A stretch of DNA of 64,000 nt from Ralstonia sp. SET104. GTDB taxonomy: Bacteria > Pseudomonadota > Gammaproteobacteria > Burkholderiales > Burkholderiaceae. Positions 8,364 to 16,896 of this stretch are shown here, piece after piece. The translations under genes and the position numbers were made by a program. The stretch spans positions 62,001 to 126,000 of the forward strand of contig NZ_BHVX01000011.1 of assembly GCF_003851545.1 (NCBI RefSeq), given 5' to 3'. Under the pieces are notes generated by a model that was not told the DNA's origin, did no database searches, and saw nothing but the letters and a program-made list of their open reading frames with translations. Positions within the stretch are counted from its first letter, which is position 1, and every line of letters begins with the position of its first letter.

Positions 8364-8783
8364 TCAGTCCACCGCCAGGATCACGCTCGATGCCTTGACC
8401 ACCGCCGCCACCGGCTTGCCCGTTGCCAACCCCAGGCGCGCCACGCTGTCGTTGGTGATGATGGCGGCAATCTCCAACGCGCCGGCCGAGATGGTCACGT
8501 CAGAATTGACCGCACCGGCTTTGATGCTCAACACCGTGCCCACGAACACGTTGCGGGCCGACACCTTCGATGCGTCCGCATCCACCATCACGATCACGGA
8601 CGACGCCTTGATGAGTGCCGACGCCTTGCTGCCCACGGCCAGGCCGAGCGACTTGGTGCTCGCTTGCGTGATGACGGCTACGACCGACGCGTTGCCGATC
8701 TTGAGCGTCACTTCGTCATTGACCGCGCCCGAGTGGATGGCGGTGACTTCGCCCGAAAAGTGGTTGCGTGCGCTGGTCTTCAT
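8364..8783 (-). CDS. mop: Molbindin (tandem TOBE/Mop molybdate-binding protein)
   Basis: A 139-residue protein made of two Mop/TOBE repeats (residues ~1-68 and ~72-139), each with the pattern SARN-F-G-V-I--GAVN-EVT and ending KASSVI. Molbindins store molybdate in the cytoplasm at subunit interfaces. The ATG at 8783 has GGAG at normal spacing; an upstream in-frame start at 8840 lacks one. It is the first gene of a two-gene unit with nifQ. Confidence 0.88.
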   Translation of the reverse strand: MKTSARNHFSGEVTAIHSGAVNDEVTLKIGNASVVAVITQASTKSLGLAVGSKASALIKASSVIVMVDADASKVSARNVFVGTVLSIKAGAVNSDVTISAGALEIAAIITNDSVARLGLATGKPVAAVVKASSVILAVD

Positions 8784-8883
8784 GATGGTTTTCTCCGTTA
8801 CATGGTGCCGTGACACCGCACTGTAGCCAAATCGACCCACGCCGGTATTGCGCCAGATTGATGATGCAAATTGGCGCGATCAA

Positions 8884-8907
8884 TAAAAACGGCGCCCGAA
8901 GGCGCCG
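8884..8907 (-). terminator. Intrinsic terminator after the EF-hand gene
   Basis: On the minus strand GGCGCC-TTCG-GGCGCC is followed by GTTTTTATT. The stem is short but very stable, and it lies about 35 bases after the EF-hand stop. Confidence 0.75.
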
Positions 8908-8940
8908 CTTGCTTACAACACATACCGCAGGTGCGGAGAA

Positions 8941-9588
8941 TTACTCGCCCTTGGTGGCCGACGGCCCGCCCGGCATGGCCGCAGCTGCCGGGGTGTTCTT
9001 CTGCGCCTTGCGGGCATCGTGACGGGCCTTCATGTAGGCGCGGATCTCGTCTTGCGTGATCTTGCCGTCGTGGTTGGCGTCGATCTCGTCAAAGTGCTTG
9101 GCCAGGCGTGGCAAGCCGGCCTGCACTTCGTCCTTGGTCAGGGAGCCGTCATTGTCCTTGTCGGCAGCCTTGAACTTGGCGTCGAAGCGTTGCGCCATCT
9201 TTTCGCGCATCTCGCCCTTGTGGGCCTTGTGCCAGGCAGCCAGCTCGTCCTTGCTGAGTTGGCCGTCGTGGTTGGTGTCGATCTGGTCGAAGTTCTTCTC
9301 AAGCCAAGCGTGGCCCTTTGCCTCGTCGCGCGAGATCTGGCCGTCGCCGTTGGTGTCGATGGCCTTGAAGCCGCCGTGGTGCCCCGGCTTGTCAGCGCGG
9401 GCGCTGGTTGAGGCGGCTGGTGCGGCTGGTGCGGCTGGTGCGGCTGGTGCGGTAGCTGGTGCCGTGGCAGGCGCTTGTGCGCTGGGGGCGGGAGCGCTGG
9501 CGTCCTGAGCGCGGGCGTTCATGCCCGACATGGCCAGGAACACGGCCGAGGTGGCGAGGAAGGCTTGGACAGCACGTTTGTTGGTCAT
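8941..9588 (-). CDS. Exported EF-hand calcium-binding protein
   Basis: A 215-residue protein with a signal peptide (residues 1-~28, cleavage near NARAQDA), an Ala/Pro spacer and four EF-hand loops with canonical DxNxDGxIxxDE residues at about 78-89, 104-115, 143-154 and 170-181. It probably binds calcium in the periplasm or outside the cell; the partner is unknown. The spacer is encoded by tandem copies of a 9-base unit (GCGGCTGGT on the plus strand, about 9417-9455), so its length may vary between strains. The ATG at 9588 has a strong AAGGAG. It is a single gene with a terminator. Confidence 0.82.
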   Translation of the reverse strand: MTNKRAVQAFLATSAVFLAMSGMNARAQDASAPAPSAQAPATAPATAPAAPAAPAAPAASTSARADKPGHHGGFKAIDTNGDGQISRDEAKGHAWLEKNFDQIDTNHDGQLSKDELAAWHKAHKGEMREKMAQRFDAKFKAADKDNDGSLTKDEVQAGLPRLAKHFDEIDANHDGKITQDEIRAYMKARHDARKAQKNTPAAAAMPGGPSATKGE

Positions 9589-9725
9589 GGTCAGCTCCTT
9601 TTCACATGGACTGTGTAGCGGATTAGAACCCGACAATGCCAGCGCGTTGCCGGCTTTTACACGCTGTTACCCCGATGACACGCGCTGTAATATGCGCCCG
9701 CCAGCGCATGGCGAGCCGCAAAAAC

Positions 9726-10421
9726 CTACTGCTGGCCACCCGCCGGGGCCACGTCGCCCTTGCGTGCTGCGGCCGCTGCGCGATGGCGCGGGCCGGCGAT
9801 GCCGCCACCCTGATTGCCGGCTTCGTCGCCCATGTTCGTCTGCGCGGGCGCAAGGGGCAGCATGGCGCCCGGCATGGCCGTGTTGGCCGGGTTGTTGGCC
9901 ACGGGCGGCGCAGGCGGCGCTGACGGCGGCATGGCTGGCGTCGACAACGGAGCGGCGGCACCCGACGGCGGCAGCGGCAGCGGCGGCGCATTGCGGTTGG
10001 CTGGCGACACCCCTGCCACGGCGCTGGCCGGCAGCGCAATCTCCTGGCGTGCGCCGTTACGTTCGATCACCACCGAGCGCGCCTTGATTTCCACCAGCTT
10101 GAGGTTGGATGACAGCGACTTGCCAGCCCGCACAGCCTGCGGGGCACCGCCATCCACTGACACGATGGCCGCGCCGCCGCCATCCGCCAAGTCGGCCACC
10201 ACACCCATCACCTGTACATCGCGCGGGCCGCTCTGCGGGCCACCGCCAAAGAGCGTGACGGCCGCGCCGGTCTCAAGCGCATCGGTCTGGGCCACACGGG
10301 CCTCGCGTGGCGCAGAGAGCGCGCGCAGCGACCACAGCGTCAGCACCCAATGCGTCAGCAGCGCGCACAGGGCAGCGAACAGTACAAGACTGAGCAGGCG
10401 GGACGACTGTCGAGCGGTCAT
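9726..10421 (-). CDS. gspC: Type II secretion protein GspC
   Basis: A 231-residue inner-membrane protein: one N-terminal membrane helix (SLVLFAALCALLTHWVL), then a periplasmic homology region (~60-150, with VMGVVADLADGGGAAIVSVDGG) that in known systems contacts the secretin GspD. The C-terminal ~80 residues are a Pro/Ala-rich tail with no PDZ domain, which the Escherichia/Vibrio proteins usually have. It is transcribed away from gspG-F, sharing the promoter region 10422-10596. Confidence 0.85.
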   Translation of the reverse strand: MTARQSSRLLSLVLFAALCALLTHWVLTLWSLRALSAPREARVAQTDALETGAAVTLFGGGPQSGPRDVQVMGVVADLADGGGAAIVSVDGGAPQAVRAGKSLSSNLKLVEIKARSVVIERNGARQEIALPASAVAGVSPANRNAPPLPLPPSGAAAPLSTPAMPPSAPPAPPVANNPANTAMPGAMLPLAPAQTNMGDEAGNQGGGIAGPRHRAAAAARKGDVAPAGGQQ

Positions 10422-10596
10422 GAAATAGGGCGAGACACCGTAGGAATACGCCGATTCTATCCGCCCTTCATGCCGGTTCGGTGAACAGCTTGGAGGGGCG
10501 GCTCTAGACCCAATGCAGCATGACCCTGCCACGCAATCTGTGGTCATATGTCACGGATATACTGTGCCTCTTCCCCTCATTGCCAACTCTGTCGCC

Positions 10597-11067
10597 ATGA
10601 TGCAAGGCCAACTTCGCTCCTCTTTCCGCCAACGCGCCCTCGCCCGCAGCACGGCGCGTGGCTTCACCCTGATCGAGATCATGGTGGTGGTGGTGATCCT
10701 GGGCATCCTCGCCGCGCTGGTGGTGCCAAAGATCATGAGCCGCCCCGATGAGGCGCGCATCATCGCCGCCAAACAGGACATCGCGTCCATTTCGCAGGCA
10801 CTCAAGCTCTATCGCCTGGACAACGGCCGCTATCCGACCACCGAGCAGGGTATTGGTGCGCTGGTCGCCAAGCCCACCACCGAGCCGATCCCCAACAACT
10901 GGAAGGGCGGCGGCTATCTGGAACGCCTGCCCAAAGACCCATGGGGCCATCCGTACCAATATCTGAACCCAGGCGTGCGCGGTGAAGTGGACGTCTTCAG
11001 CTTTGGCGCCGACGGCCAGGCCGGCGGCACAGGCAACGACGCCGATATCGGCAACTGGGACAACTAA
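10597..11067 (+). CDS. gspG: Major pseudopilin GspG
   Basis: A 156-residue class III prepilin. The prepilin peptidase site ARG|FTLIE is followed by a hydrophobic helix and the GspG-specific region [18 protein letters not shown], ending in a calcium-loop area near [11 protein letters not shown]. It forms the main pseudopilus shaft in the periplasm. I chose ATG 10597 (adjacent ATG at 10600 equally possible) because the leader before the cleavage site is then about 24 residues; the frame is open further upstream. It is the first gene of the long operon gspG-F. Confidence 0.95.
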   Translation: MMQGQLRSSFRQRALARSTARGFTLIEIMVVVVILGILAALVVPKIMSRPDEARIIAAKQDIASISQALKLYRLDNGRYPTTEQGIGALVAKPTTEPIPNNWKGGGYLERLPKDPWGHPYQYLNPGVRGEVDVFSFGADGQAGGTGNDADIGNWDN

Positions 11068-11093
11068 GCTCACGCCCAGCCTGCCCACTCACC

Positions 11094-11588
11094 ATGTTCG
11101 GCCATCCACGTCGCCGCCAGCACACTCGTGGCTTTACGCTACTGGAGTTGCTGGTGGTGGTGGTCATCATCGGCATCGTGCTGGCCGTGGTGGCCGTAAA
11201 CGCCACGCCCAACCCGCGCTCGCAACTGGCCGATGACGCGCAGAAACTGGGCCGCCTGATCGAACTCGCGCAGGAAGAGGCGCAGCTCACCTCGCGGCCC
11301 GTGGCGTGGGAAGGTGACGCACAGGGCTGGCGCTTCTATGAATCGACACCCAACGGCTGGCGCTTGCTCAATCGCGACGTGCTGGCGCCGGGCCACTGGC
11401 GACAAGGTATGGACAACGTACAGATCGTCGCCGGTGCGGCTTCGGTGCCGGGCGCGCCGCAGCGGCTGGTGTTCGGCCGCGAGGCGATTGGCCTGCCGTG
11501 GCGCGTGGCGTTGACCTCGCAAGGTGCGCGGGTGGATGTCGTGTCCGACGGCGGCCCGCGTGTGTTGACGGAGACGCAAACGCAATGA
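11094..11588 (+). CDS. gspH: Minor pseudopilin GspH
   Basis: A 164-residue protein with prepilin cleavage motif TRG|FTLLELLVVVVIIG at residue ~13 and a GspH-type C-terminal beta domain (GWRLLNRDVLAPGHWRQGM). It sits in the pseudopilus tip region with GspI, J and K. The gene starts 27 bases after gspG and its TGA overlaps the gspI ATG. Confidence 0.92.
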   Translation: MFGHPRRRQHTRGFTLLELLVVVVIIGIVLAVVAVNATPNPRSQLADDAQKLGRLIELAQEEAQLTSRPVAWEGDAQGWRFYESTPNGWRLLNRDVLAPGHWRQGMDNVQIVAGAASVPGAPQRLVFGREAIGLPWRVALTSQGARVDVVSDGGPRVLTETQTQ

Positions 11589-11989
11589 CGCGCGGCCAGG
11601 TCCTCCACCCCGCGCATACGCGCGGCTTCACGCTGCTCGAAGTGCTGGTTGCGCTGACCATTGTGGCCGTGGCGCTGACTGCGACCATGCGCGCCATGGG
11701 CAGCATGACCACCGCCAGCGATTCTTTGCAGACGCGCATGATCGCCACCTGGAGCGCGGAAAACCACTTGGCCAACCTGCGCCTGGCACGCACTTTTCCT
11801 GACCCCGGCGCGCGCGGCTTTGCGTGCCCGCAGGGCGATACGCAACTGTGGTGCGAAGAAACCATCGCCACCACGCCCAACCCGCTGTTCCGCCGCGTGG
11901 AGGTGTCCGTCTATCCGGACGCGAGCAAATCCGTGCGCCTGGCCTGGCTCGTGACCTTGCTCCCCAACGATGCGCGCAATGTCTTCTGA
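11585..11989 (+). CDS. gspI: Minor pseudopilin GspI
   Basis: A 134-residue pseudopilin with TRG|FTLLEVLVALTIVAV at residue ~14 and the conserved AENHLANLRL stretch of the family. It nucleates the GspI-J-K tip complex. The start ATG overlaps the gspH stop by ATGA and its 3' end overlaps the start of gspJ, so translation is coupled. Confidence 0.92.
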   Translation: MTRGQVLHPAHTRGFTLLEVLVALTIVAVALTATMRAMGSMTTASDSLQTRMIATWSAENHLANLRLARTFPDPGARGFACPQGDTQLWCEETIATTPNPLFRRVEVSVYPDASKSVRLAWLVTLLPNDARNVF

Positions 11990-12710
11990 ACGCCGCGCGC
12001 GCGGCTTCACCCTGCTCGAACTGCTGGTGGCGATCACGCTGCTGGCCATTCTGGCCGTGATCGCCTGGCGCGGGCTGGACAGCATGACCCGCACGCACGA
12101 AGCACTGGCCCAGCGCGACGAACGCATCGAGGCGCTCAAAACCGCCTACGCCCAGTTCGATGCCGATTGCACCCAATTGGCCGATCCGAACACGCTGTCG
12201 CGCTCGCCCATTGAGGTGGACGCCAACCGCGTGCTGATGGTGCGCGACCGCCGCGACGATGGTCAGCCACCTGCGTGGCAGGTGGTGCTCTATCGCATCA
12301 TCGACGGCCGACTTGAACGCCTGCAAAGCCAGCCGATCACCAACCGCGGGGACTTGCGCAATGCGCTGGACAACCTGCGCCAGAGCGGCCAGGGTGGTGG
12401 TGGCGCAGCGCGCTACCTGCTCGCCACCAACGTCGACGGCATCAGCGCGCGCGCCTGGATCGAACCCGGCGGCTGGATGGATAACACCGGTGCGCTGTCG
12501 GCGGCGCTGTTTCCGGCCGGTAGCAACACCACTACCCTCACCGGCCTGCCTTCAGCGTCCACGCCCGGCGCGTCGGCGCCGCCGGCCAACAGCCAGGGCG
12601 TGGTGGTGCCAGCGGCATCGGTGCGCGCGGTGGAGCTGGCGCTGCTCGTGCGCATGACGCCACAGGGCGCGCCCCAGCGCTTTACGCGTATCTGCATGAC
12701 GGGGCTCTGA
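11979..12710 (+). CDS. gspJ: Minor pseudopilin GspJ
   Basis: About 243 residues with the cleavage site ARG|FTLLELLVAITLLAILAVIAWRGLD and the GspJ family core (RLERLQSQPITN). A Ser/Pro/Ala-rich segment near residues 185-205 looks like an inserted flexible loop. The ATG at 11979 overlaps the gspI end; an ATG three codons earlier (11970) is also possible. Confidence 0.9.
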   Translation: MSSERRARGFTLLELLVAITLLAILAVIAWRGLDSMTRTHEALAQRDERIEALKTAYAQFDADCTQLADPNTLSRSPIEVDANRVLMVRDRRDDGQPPAWQVVLYRIIDGRLERLQSQPITNRGDLRNALDNLRQSGQGGGGAARYLLATNVDGISARAWIEPGGWMDNTGALSAALFPAGSNTTTLTGLPSASTPGASAPPANSQGVVVPAASVRAVELALLVRMTPQGAPQRFTRICMTGL

Positions 12711-12711
12711 C

Positions 12712-13797
12712 ATGGCGCGATGCTCTCGTCGGCTGACTCAACGCATGCCACACGCCAGGCGCCAGCGCGGCGCGGCCATCATCACCGCGCTGCTGGTGGT
12801 CACGCTGGCGGTGGTGATCGTCTCGGGCATGCTGTGGCGCCAGCAGGTGGAGATCCGCGCGGTGGAAAACCAGCGCCTGAAAGCGCAGGCCACGTGGATC
12901 GCGCGGGCAGGCATCGACTGGGCGCGGCTCATCCTGCGCGACGACCAGCGCCGCACCGGCGCCGTCGATCACCTGGGCGAAATCTGGGCCGTACCTATTC
13001 AGGAGACCAAGCTGTCGGACTTCCTCGGCAGTTCGCTGCGCACCGACACGGCGGGCGAGGAGTCGTACCTGTCGGGCCGCATCTTCGATGCTCAGGCGCG
13101 CTTCAACCTGATGAACCTGCTGACCGCGCAGACGCTGGGCACGCGCACCATCATCACCGGCCGCGACAAGGACGGCATCAAGGCGTATGGCCTGCTGCTG
13201 CAATCGCTGAACATCGACCCGAGCCTGGCCAACCTGACGGCAACATATCTGGCGCAGATGCTGGGCGGCTTCCACTCGGTCGAGGGCACGCAGGGCGGCC
13301 AGCAAGGCGGTGAAGACAGCAGCAGCGGGGGCGGCGGCAGCAATAGCAATGGCCCGCGCCCGCTCGATGACGTTGGCAGCCTGCTGACGATTCCTGGTTA
13401 CACGGCGGACATGATCACCAAGCTGCGCCCCTACGTGGTGGTGTTGCCCACCCGCACACAGATCAACGCCAATACGGCCAGCGCCGAAGTGCTGGCCGCC
13501 GTCATCCCGAACCTGAGCCTGGATCGCGCCCGCTCGCTGGTGCAGGCGCGCGACCGCGCGTACTTCCGCAATATCGGCGACGTCACCAACCAGTTGCGCG
13601 GCCTTGCCCCAGGGGCCGACTCCACTGCGGCGGCCAACCTGCTGGACGTGCAGACGCACTATTTCCTGGTCTATGGAATGGCCCGCCACGAGCGTGCGAG
13701 GATCGGGGAAGTGGCGCTTGTTTCACGTGGCGATCCGGTCAACAATAACGCGACCCGCATCGTCTGGATCCGCCGTGTTGACGAGATTCCGTCATGA
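12712..13797 (+). CDS. gspK: Minor pseudopilin GspK
   Basis: A 361-residue large pseudopilin that caps the tip. It starts with a basic leader and QRG|AAIITALLVVTLAVVIVSG, lacks the +5 glutamate as usual for GspK, and contains two helix-hairpin-helix-like SAM repeats (NANTASAEVLAAVIPNLS and FRNIGDVTNQL). A Gly/Ser-rich loop (residues ~200-225) interrupts the family domain. It starts two bases after the gspJ stop. Confidence 0.92.
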   Translation: MARCSRRLTQRMPHARRQRGAAIITALLVVTLAVVIVSGMLWRQQVEIRAVENQRLKAQATWIARAGIDWARLILRDDQRRTGAVDHLGEIWAVPIQETKLSDFLGSSLRTDTAGEESYLSGRIFDAQARFNLMNLLTAQTLGTRTIITGRDKDGIKAYGLLLQSLNIDPSLANLTATYLAQMLGGFHSVEGTQGGQQGGEDSSSGGGGSNSNGPRPLDDVGSLLTIPGYTADMITKLRPYVVVLPTRTQINANTASAEVLAAVIPNLSLDRARSLVQARDRAYFRNIGDVTNQLRGLAPGADSTAAANLLDVQTHYFLVYGMARHERARIGEVALVSRGDPVNNNATRIVWIRRVDEIPS

Positions 13798-13964
13798 CGG
13801 CAGCGCAATACCAATACCCCTCCACATGCGGGCGCGCCGCTTGTAGACAGACCTTGGCCTTCGCCGTATTGTCATCCGCATCGTTCAGCATCGCGGGTCT
13901 TGCGCAATCCGGCGGCTCCGTTGGCAGTTCGCATTCACACTCTCAAGATCGATAGAGGAGCGGT

Positions 13965-15407
13965 TTGACGACCTCCCTGTACGTGCGCCTGCCGCACCGG
14001 CCCATTCAATCGCCCGAACGTTGGTCGGCGGGCGCGCTTGCTTCCGTGCCTTTTGCGCTGGTGCGTGAAGAAGGTGCGCAAGGGCCGCAACGCGTTCAGC
14101 GCGAAGGCACGTCGCGCCCCGATGAACTGCCCGCGGCGGACCGCCTGATCCTGCTACTGCCCGCCGCCGATGTGCTGCTGGTGCCGGCCAACGTGCCGCC
14201 GCTGGCTAGCCCCAAGTTGCGCCTGGCGCTGCCCAATCTGGTGGAAGACCGCCTCGTGCAGGACGCGCAGCAATGCCATATCGCCCTGGGCCCGCGCCTG
14301 GGCGATGCACCGGCCCGTGGCTGGCGTGCGCCGCGCGAGCCGCAGTCGCGCGCGCTGATGATTGCCGACCGCGCGTGGGTTCGCTTCATTCTCGATACCT
14401 TCGCCAGCCACAAGCACCGTACCTGCCACTTGCTGCCTGCGCAGCTTTGCGTGCCGTTTGAAACGCCTGCCGCAGCCACGGTGCCCATTGCAGAATCGAC
14501 ACACGACGTCGAACGCGCTGAGCCGTCGCTCGATGCCGCTGTTGAACCGGCACCCGAAGCACCCGGTGTTGAAACCTCTGCCGCGGTCGCTCCGGCCACC
14601 ATTGCACTTGATGCAGCGCCGCCGTCCGACCCGAACGCGCCCCTCGCCGTCGACATCACCGTACGCACCAGCCGCGCCGAGGGCTACGGCCTGCGCCTGC
14701 TGCCGGCCAACGTTGGCAACTGGCTGTGCATTGCGCCCACGCCGGCCACGCTGATGGTGTCGCCCGCACTGCATGCATTGGCAACTGAGTTGGCACCCGG
14801 CCTGTCAGTCGACCCCGCCACCGCCACGCTGGATTGGTCCACCTGGGCCGCTGGCGCACGCGACGCCCTGGCCTCGGGCGAGGCCGATCTCTGCCAATTC
14901 GACTTTGCACGCGGCGGCGTGGCTGGCATGGACTGGAGCCGCTGGCGCCTGCCGATCGCCCTGGCCGTGCTGCTGGTGGTGGTGCAGCTCGTCGGCATGA
15001 ACGCGCGCTGGCTCACGCTGCGCGCCGAGCAAAAGCGGCTTGATAACGCGATGCGCGCGCAGTTGCAGACGGCCTTCCCGAATACGCCGGTGATCCTCGA
15101 CCCGCCCGCGCAGATGCGCCGCCAGGTCGAGCAATTGCGCCTGGCCGCCGGCAAATCGGCGCCGGAAGATTTCCTGCCGCTGGCTGATCGCTTTGCCCAG
15201 GCCGCCACCAGCCTTGCGCCCGACGCGCTGCTCGCGCTCGATTACCACGGCCGCGCGCTGACAGTCACGCTCAAGGACGGCACCGACACCGCCAGCCTGC
15301 GCACCGCCGCCCGCAACGTCGGCCTGAACATGGACACCGCCGAGGCACCGCGCGGCGCCGAGGCCACCGTGCCTGGCTCGCGCTGGACTGTCTCCATCGC
15401 CCAATAA
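13965..15407 (+). CDS. gspL: Type II secretion protein GspL
   Basis: A 480-residue inner-membrane protein: cytoplasmic actin-like part (residues ~1-320), one membrane helix (LPIALAVLLVVVQLVGM at ~325-345), then a ferredoxin-like periplasmic domain. GspL anchors the ATPase GspE to the membrane. The start appears to be TTG at 13965 behind GAGGAG, an uncommon codon. A 167-base gap separates it from gspK, the longest in the operon, so an internal promoter is possible. A low-complexity Ala/Pro/Glu segment (~165-215) lies within the cytoplasmic part. Confidence 0.88.
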   Translation: MTTSLYVRLPHRPIQSPERWSAGALASVPFALVREEGAQGPQRVQREGTSRPDELPAADRLILLLPAADVLLVPANVPPLASPKLRLALPNLVEDRLVQDAQQCHIALGPRLGDAPARGWRAPREPQSRALMIADRAWVRFILDTFASHKHRTCHLLPAQLCVPFETPAAATVPIAESTHDVERAEPSLDAAVEPAPEAPGVETSAAVAPATIALDAAPPSDPNAPLAVDITVRTSRAEGYGLRLLPANVGNWLCIAPTPATLMVSPALHALATELAPGLSVDPATATLDWSTWAAGARDALASGEADLCQFDFARGGVAGMDWSRWRLPIALAVLLVVVQLVGMNARWLTLRAEQKRLDNAMRAQLQTAFPNTPVILDPPAQMRRQVEQLRLAAGKSAPEDFLPLADRFAQAATSLAPDALLALDYHGRALTVTLKDGTDTASLRTAARNVGLNMDTAEAPRGAEATVPGSRWTVSIAQ

Positions 15408-15417
15408 CGATTCCTCC

Positions 15418-15987
15418 ATGGCGACTTCCTCCCCTTCCCCTGCCCGATCGTCATCCCGCCGCTTGCCGCGCCTTGGCGTGCCGGACTCGGTACGCGATGC
15501 GGCCACGACGTTCTGGATGCAGCGCGAGCCGCGCGAACGCCAGATCCTGGCTGGCGGCGGCATCATCCTGTTGCTCGTCATCGTCTACCTTGTGCTGTGG
15601 GAGCCCGCCTTTGAAGGCCAGCACCGCATTGAAAAGGCCCTGCCGCAAATGCGCAGCCAACTGGCCGAGATGGAAACGCTCGGCCAGGAAGCACGCGGCC
15701 TCTCTGCCATTGCAGCCGCACCCGTGCCGCACGGCGCGGAGCTGCAGCAGGCGCTCAACACGAGCCTGACCAACCATGGCCTGAAGGCCACGCGGATGGC
15801 CATGTCGGGCGAGAGCGTGCAGGTGCAACTGGACAAGGTGCCCTTTGGCGCCGTCGCCGAATGGCTGCAGGAAGTGCGGCAGGCGCAGCGCATGAAGGTG
15901 ATCGACACGAACATCAAGTACGTGGGCGCGACCGCCCTGGTCAACGTGACGGCGACGCTGCAAGGCCCCGCCGCCGCAGGCCGCTGA
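15418..15987 (+). CDS. gspM: Type II secretion protein GspM
   Basis: A 189-residue bitopic protein. After a short cytoplasmic end (with MQREPRERQIL, the usual family opening) one membrane helix (GGGIILLLVIVYLVLW) leads to a periplasmic ferredoxin-like domain. It partners GspL in the assembly platform. The gene begins 10 bases after gspL. Confidence 0.9.
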   Translation: MATSSPSPARSSSRRLPRLGVPDSVRDAATTFWMQREPRERQILAGGGIILLLVIVYLVLWEPAFEGQHRIEKALPQMRSQLAEMETLGQEARGLSAIAAAPVPHGAELQQALNTSLTNHGLKATRMAMSGESVQVQLDKVPFGAVAEWLQEVRQAQRMKVIDTNIKYVGATALVNVTATLQGPAAAGR

Positions 15988-15998
15988 CGGGTTCGATC

Positions 15999-16859
15999 GT
16001 GCCGATAGGGATTGAATCGTTGCCGCCGTTGCGCCTGCGCCGCCGTGCCGAGTCCGACGAGCGCACGAGCTTGGGCTGGCGCGTGCTGTGGTGCGGCGTA
16101 GCGCTGCTGGCCGTGGGCGTGACCGTGGTGGCGCAGTATCCGGCCGCATGGGTGGCTGAGCGCGTCGCCGCTGCCACCGGACACCGCGTGTTGCTGGCCG
16201 ACAGCCAGGGCAGTATCTGGCACGGCAGCGCAACACTGGCGCTGACAGCCGGCAACGGCGGTGCCGATGCGACAGTGCTGCCCGGTCGGCTGTCATGGTC
16301 GGTCGATATGCTGCCGTTGCTGACCGGCACGCTGCGGGCGCATCTGACGCACGATCGCGCGCTGGAGAAGCCCGTCACGCTGATGGTGGCGCCGGGGCAT
16401 TGGGAAGCAGAGGCGGGCACGGTCACGCTGCCGGCATCGTTGCTGGAGGGCGTTGGTGCGCCGTTCAACACGCTCAAGCTGGACGGCCGGCTGCGTGCGC
16501 AGTGGACGCCGCTCTCTGGCCAATTTGGTCGCGCGTCGGGACGTAGTCAGGGCCAACCAAACACCGCTCAGGGCGCGCTGACTGTCACGCTTGAGCAGGT
16601 ATCATCCAGCCTCAGTCGTGTACGGCCGCTGGGCAGCTACCAGGCGGTGATGTCGTTTGGCGGCGTGAGCGGCGGCCCGATGCAGTTGTCGCTGTCGACA
16701 CTGGCCGGGCCGTTGTCTTTGCAGGGCCAGGGCACCCTTGGCCAGGGCGCGCATTTTGACGGGGTGGCCAGTGCCACGCCGGAATCGGAACCGCAATTGA
16801 TTGGCCTGTTGAGTCTGCTGGGCCCGCGCGACGGGTCGCACCATCGACTCCGCTTTTGA
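15999..16859 (+). CDS. gspN: Type II secretion protein GspN
   Basis: About 286 residues with one N-terminal membrane helix (VLWCGVALLAVGVTVVAQYPAAW) and a periplasmic domain with the GspN pattern GHRVLLADSQGSIWHGSATL. GspN is present in only some type II systems and its role is unclear. I chose the GTG at 15999, 11 bases after gspM, since no ATG fits; the longer upstream frame would overlap gspM heavily. Confidence 0.85.
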   Translation: MPIGIESLPPLRLRRRAESDERTSLGWRVLWCGVALLAVGVTVVAQYPAAWVAERVAAATGHRVLLADSQGSIWHGSATLALTAGNGGADATVLPGRLSWSVDMLPLLTGTLRAHLTHDRALEKPVTLMVAPGHWEAEAGTVTLPASLLEGVGAPFNTLKLDGRLRAQWTPLSGQFGRASGRSQGQPNTAQGALTVTLEQVSSSLSRVRPLGSYQAVMSFGGVSGGPMQLSLSTLAGPLSLQGQGTLGQGAHFDGVASATPESEPQLIGLLSLLGPRDGSHHRLRF

Positions 16860-16896
16860 TCCTCAAGCCGGCGCGCGAGCCAGCGTGCCGACAACC

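Noticed and set aside
8784-8940. Molybdenum-cofactor riboswitch before the molbindin gene
   Set aside because: The leader is short and I see no matching structure; only a terminator of the neighbouring gene.
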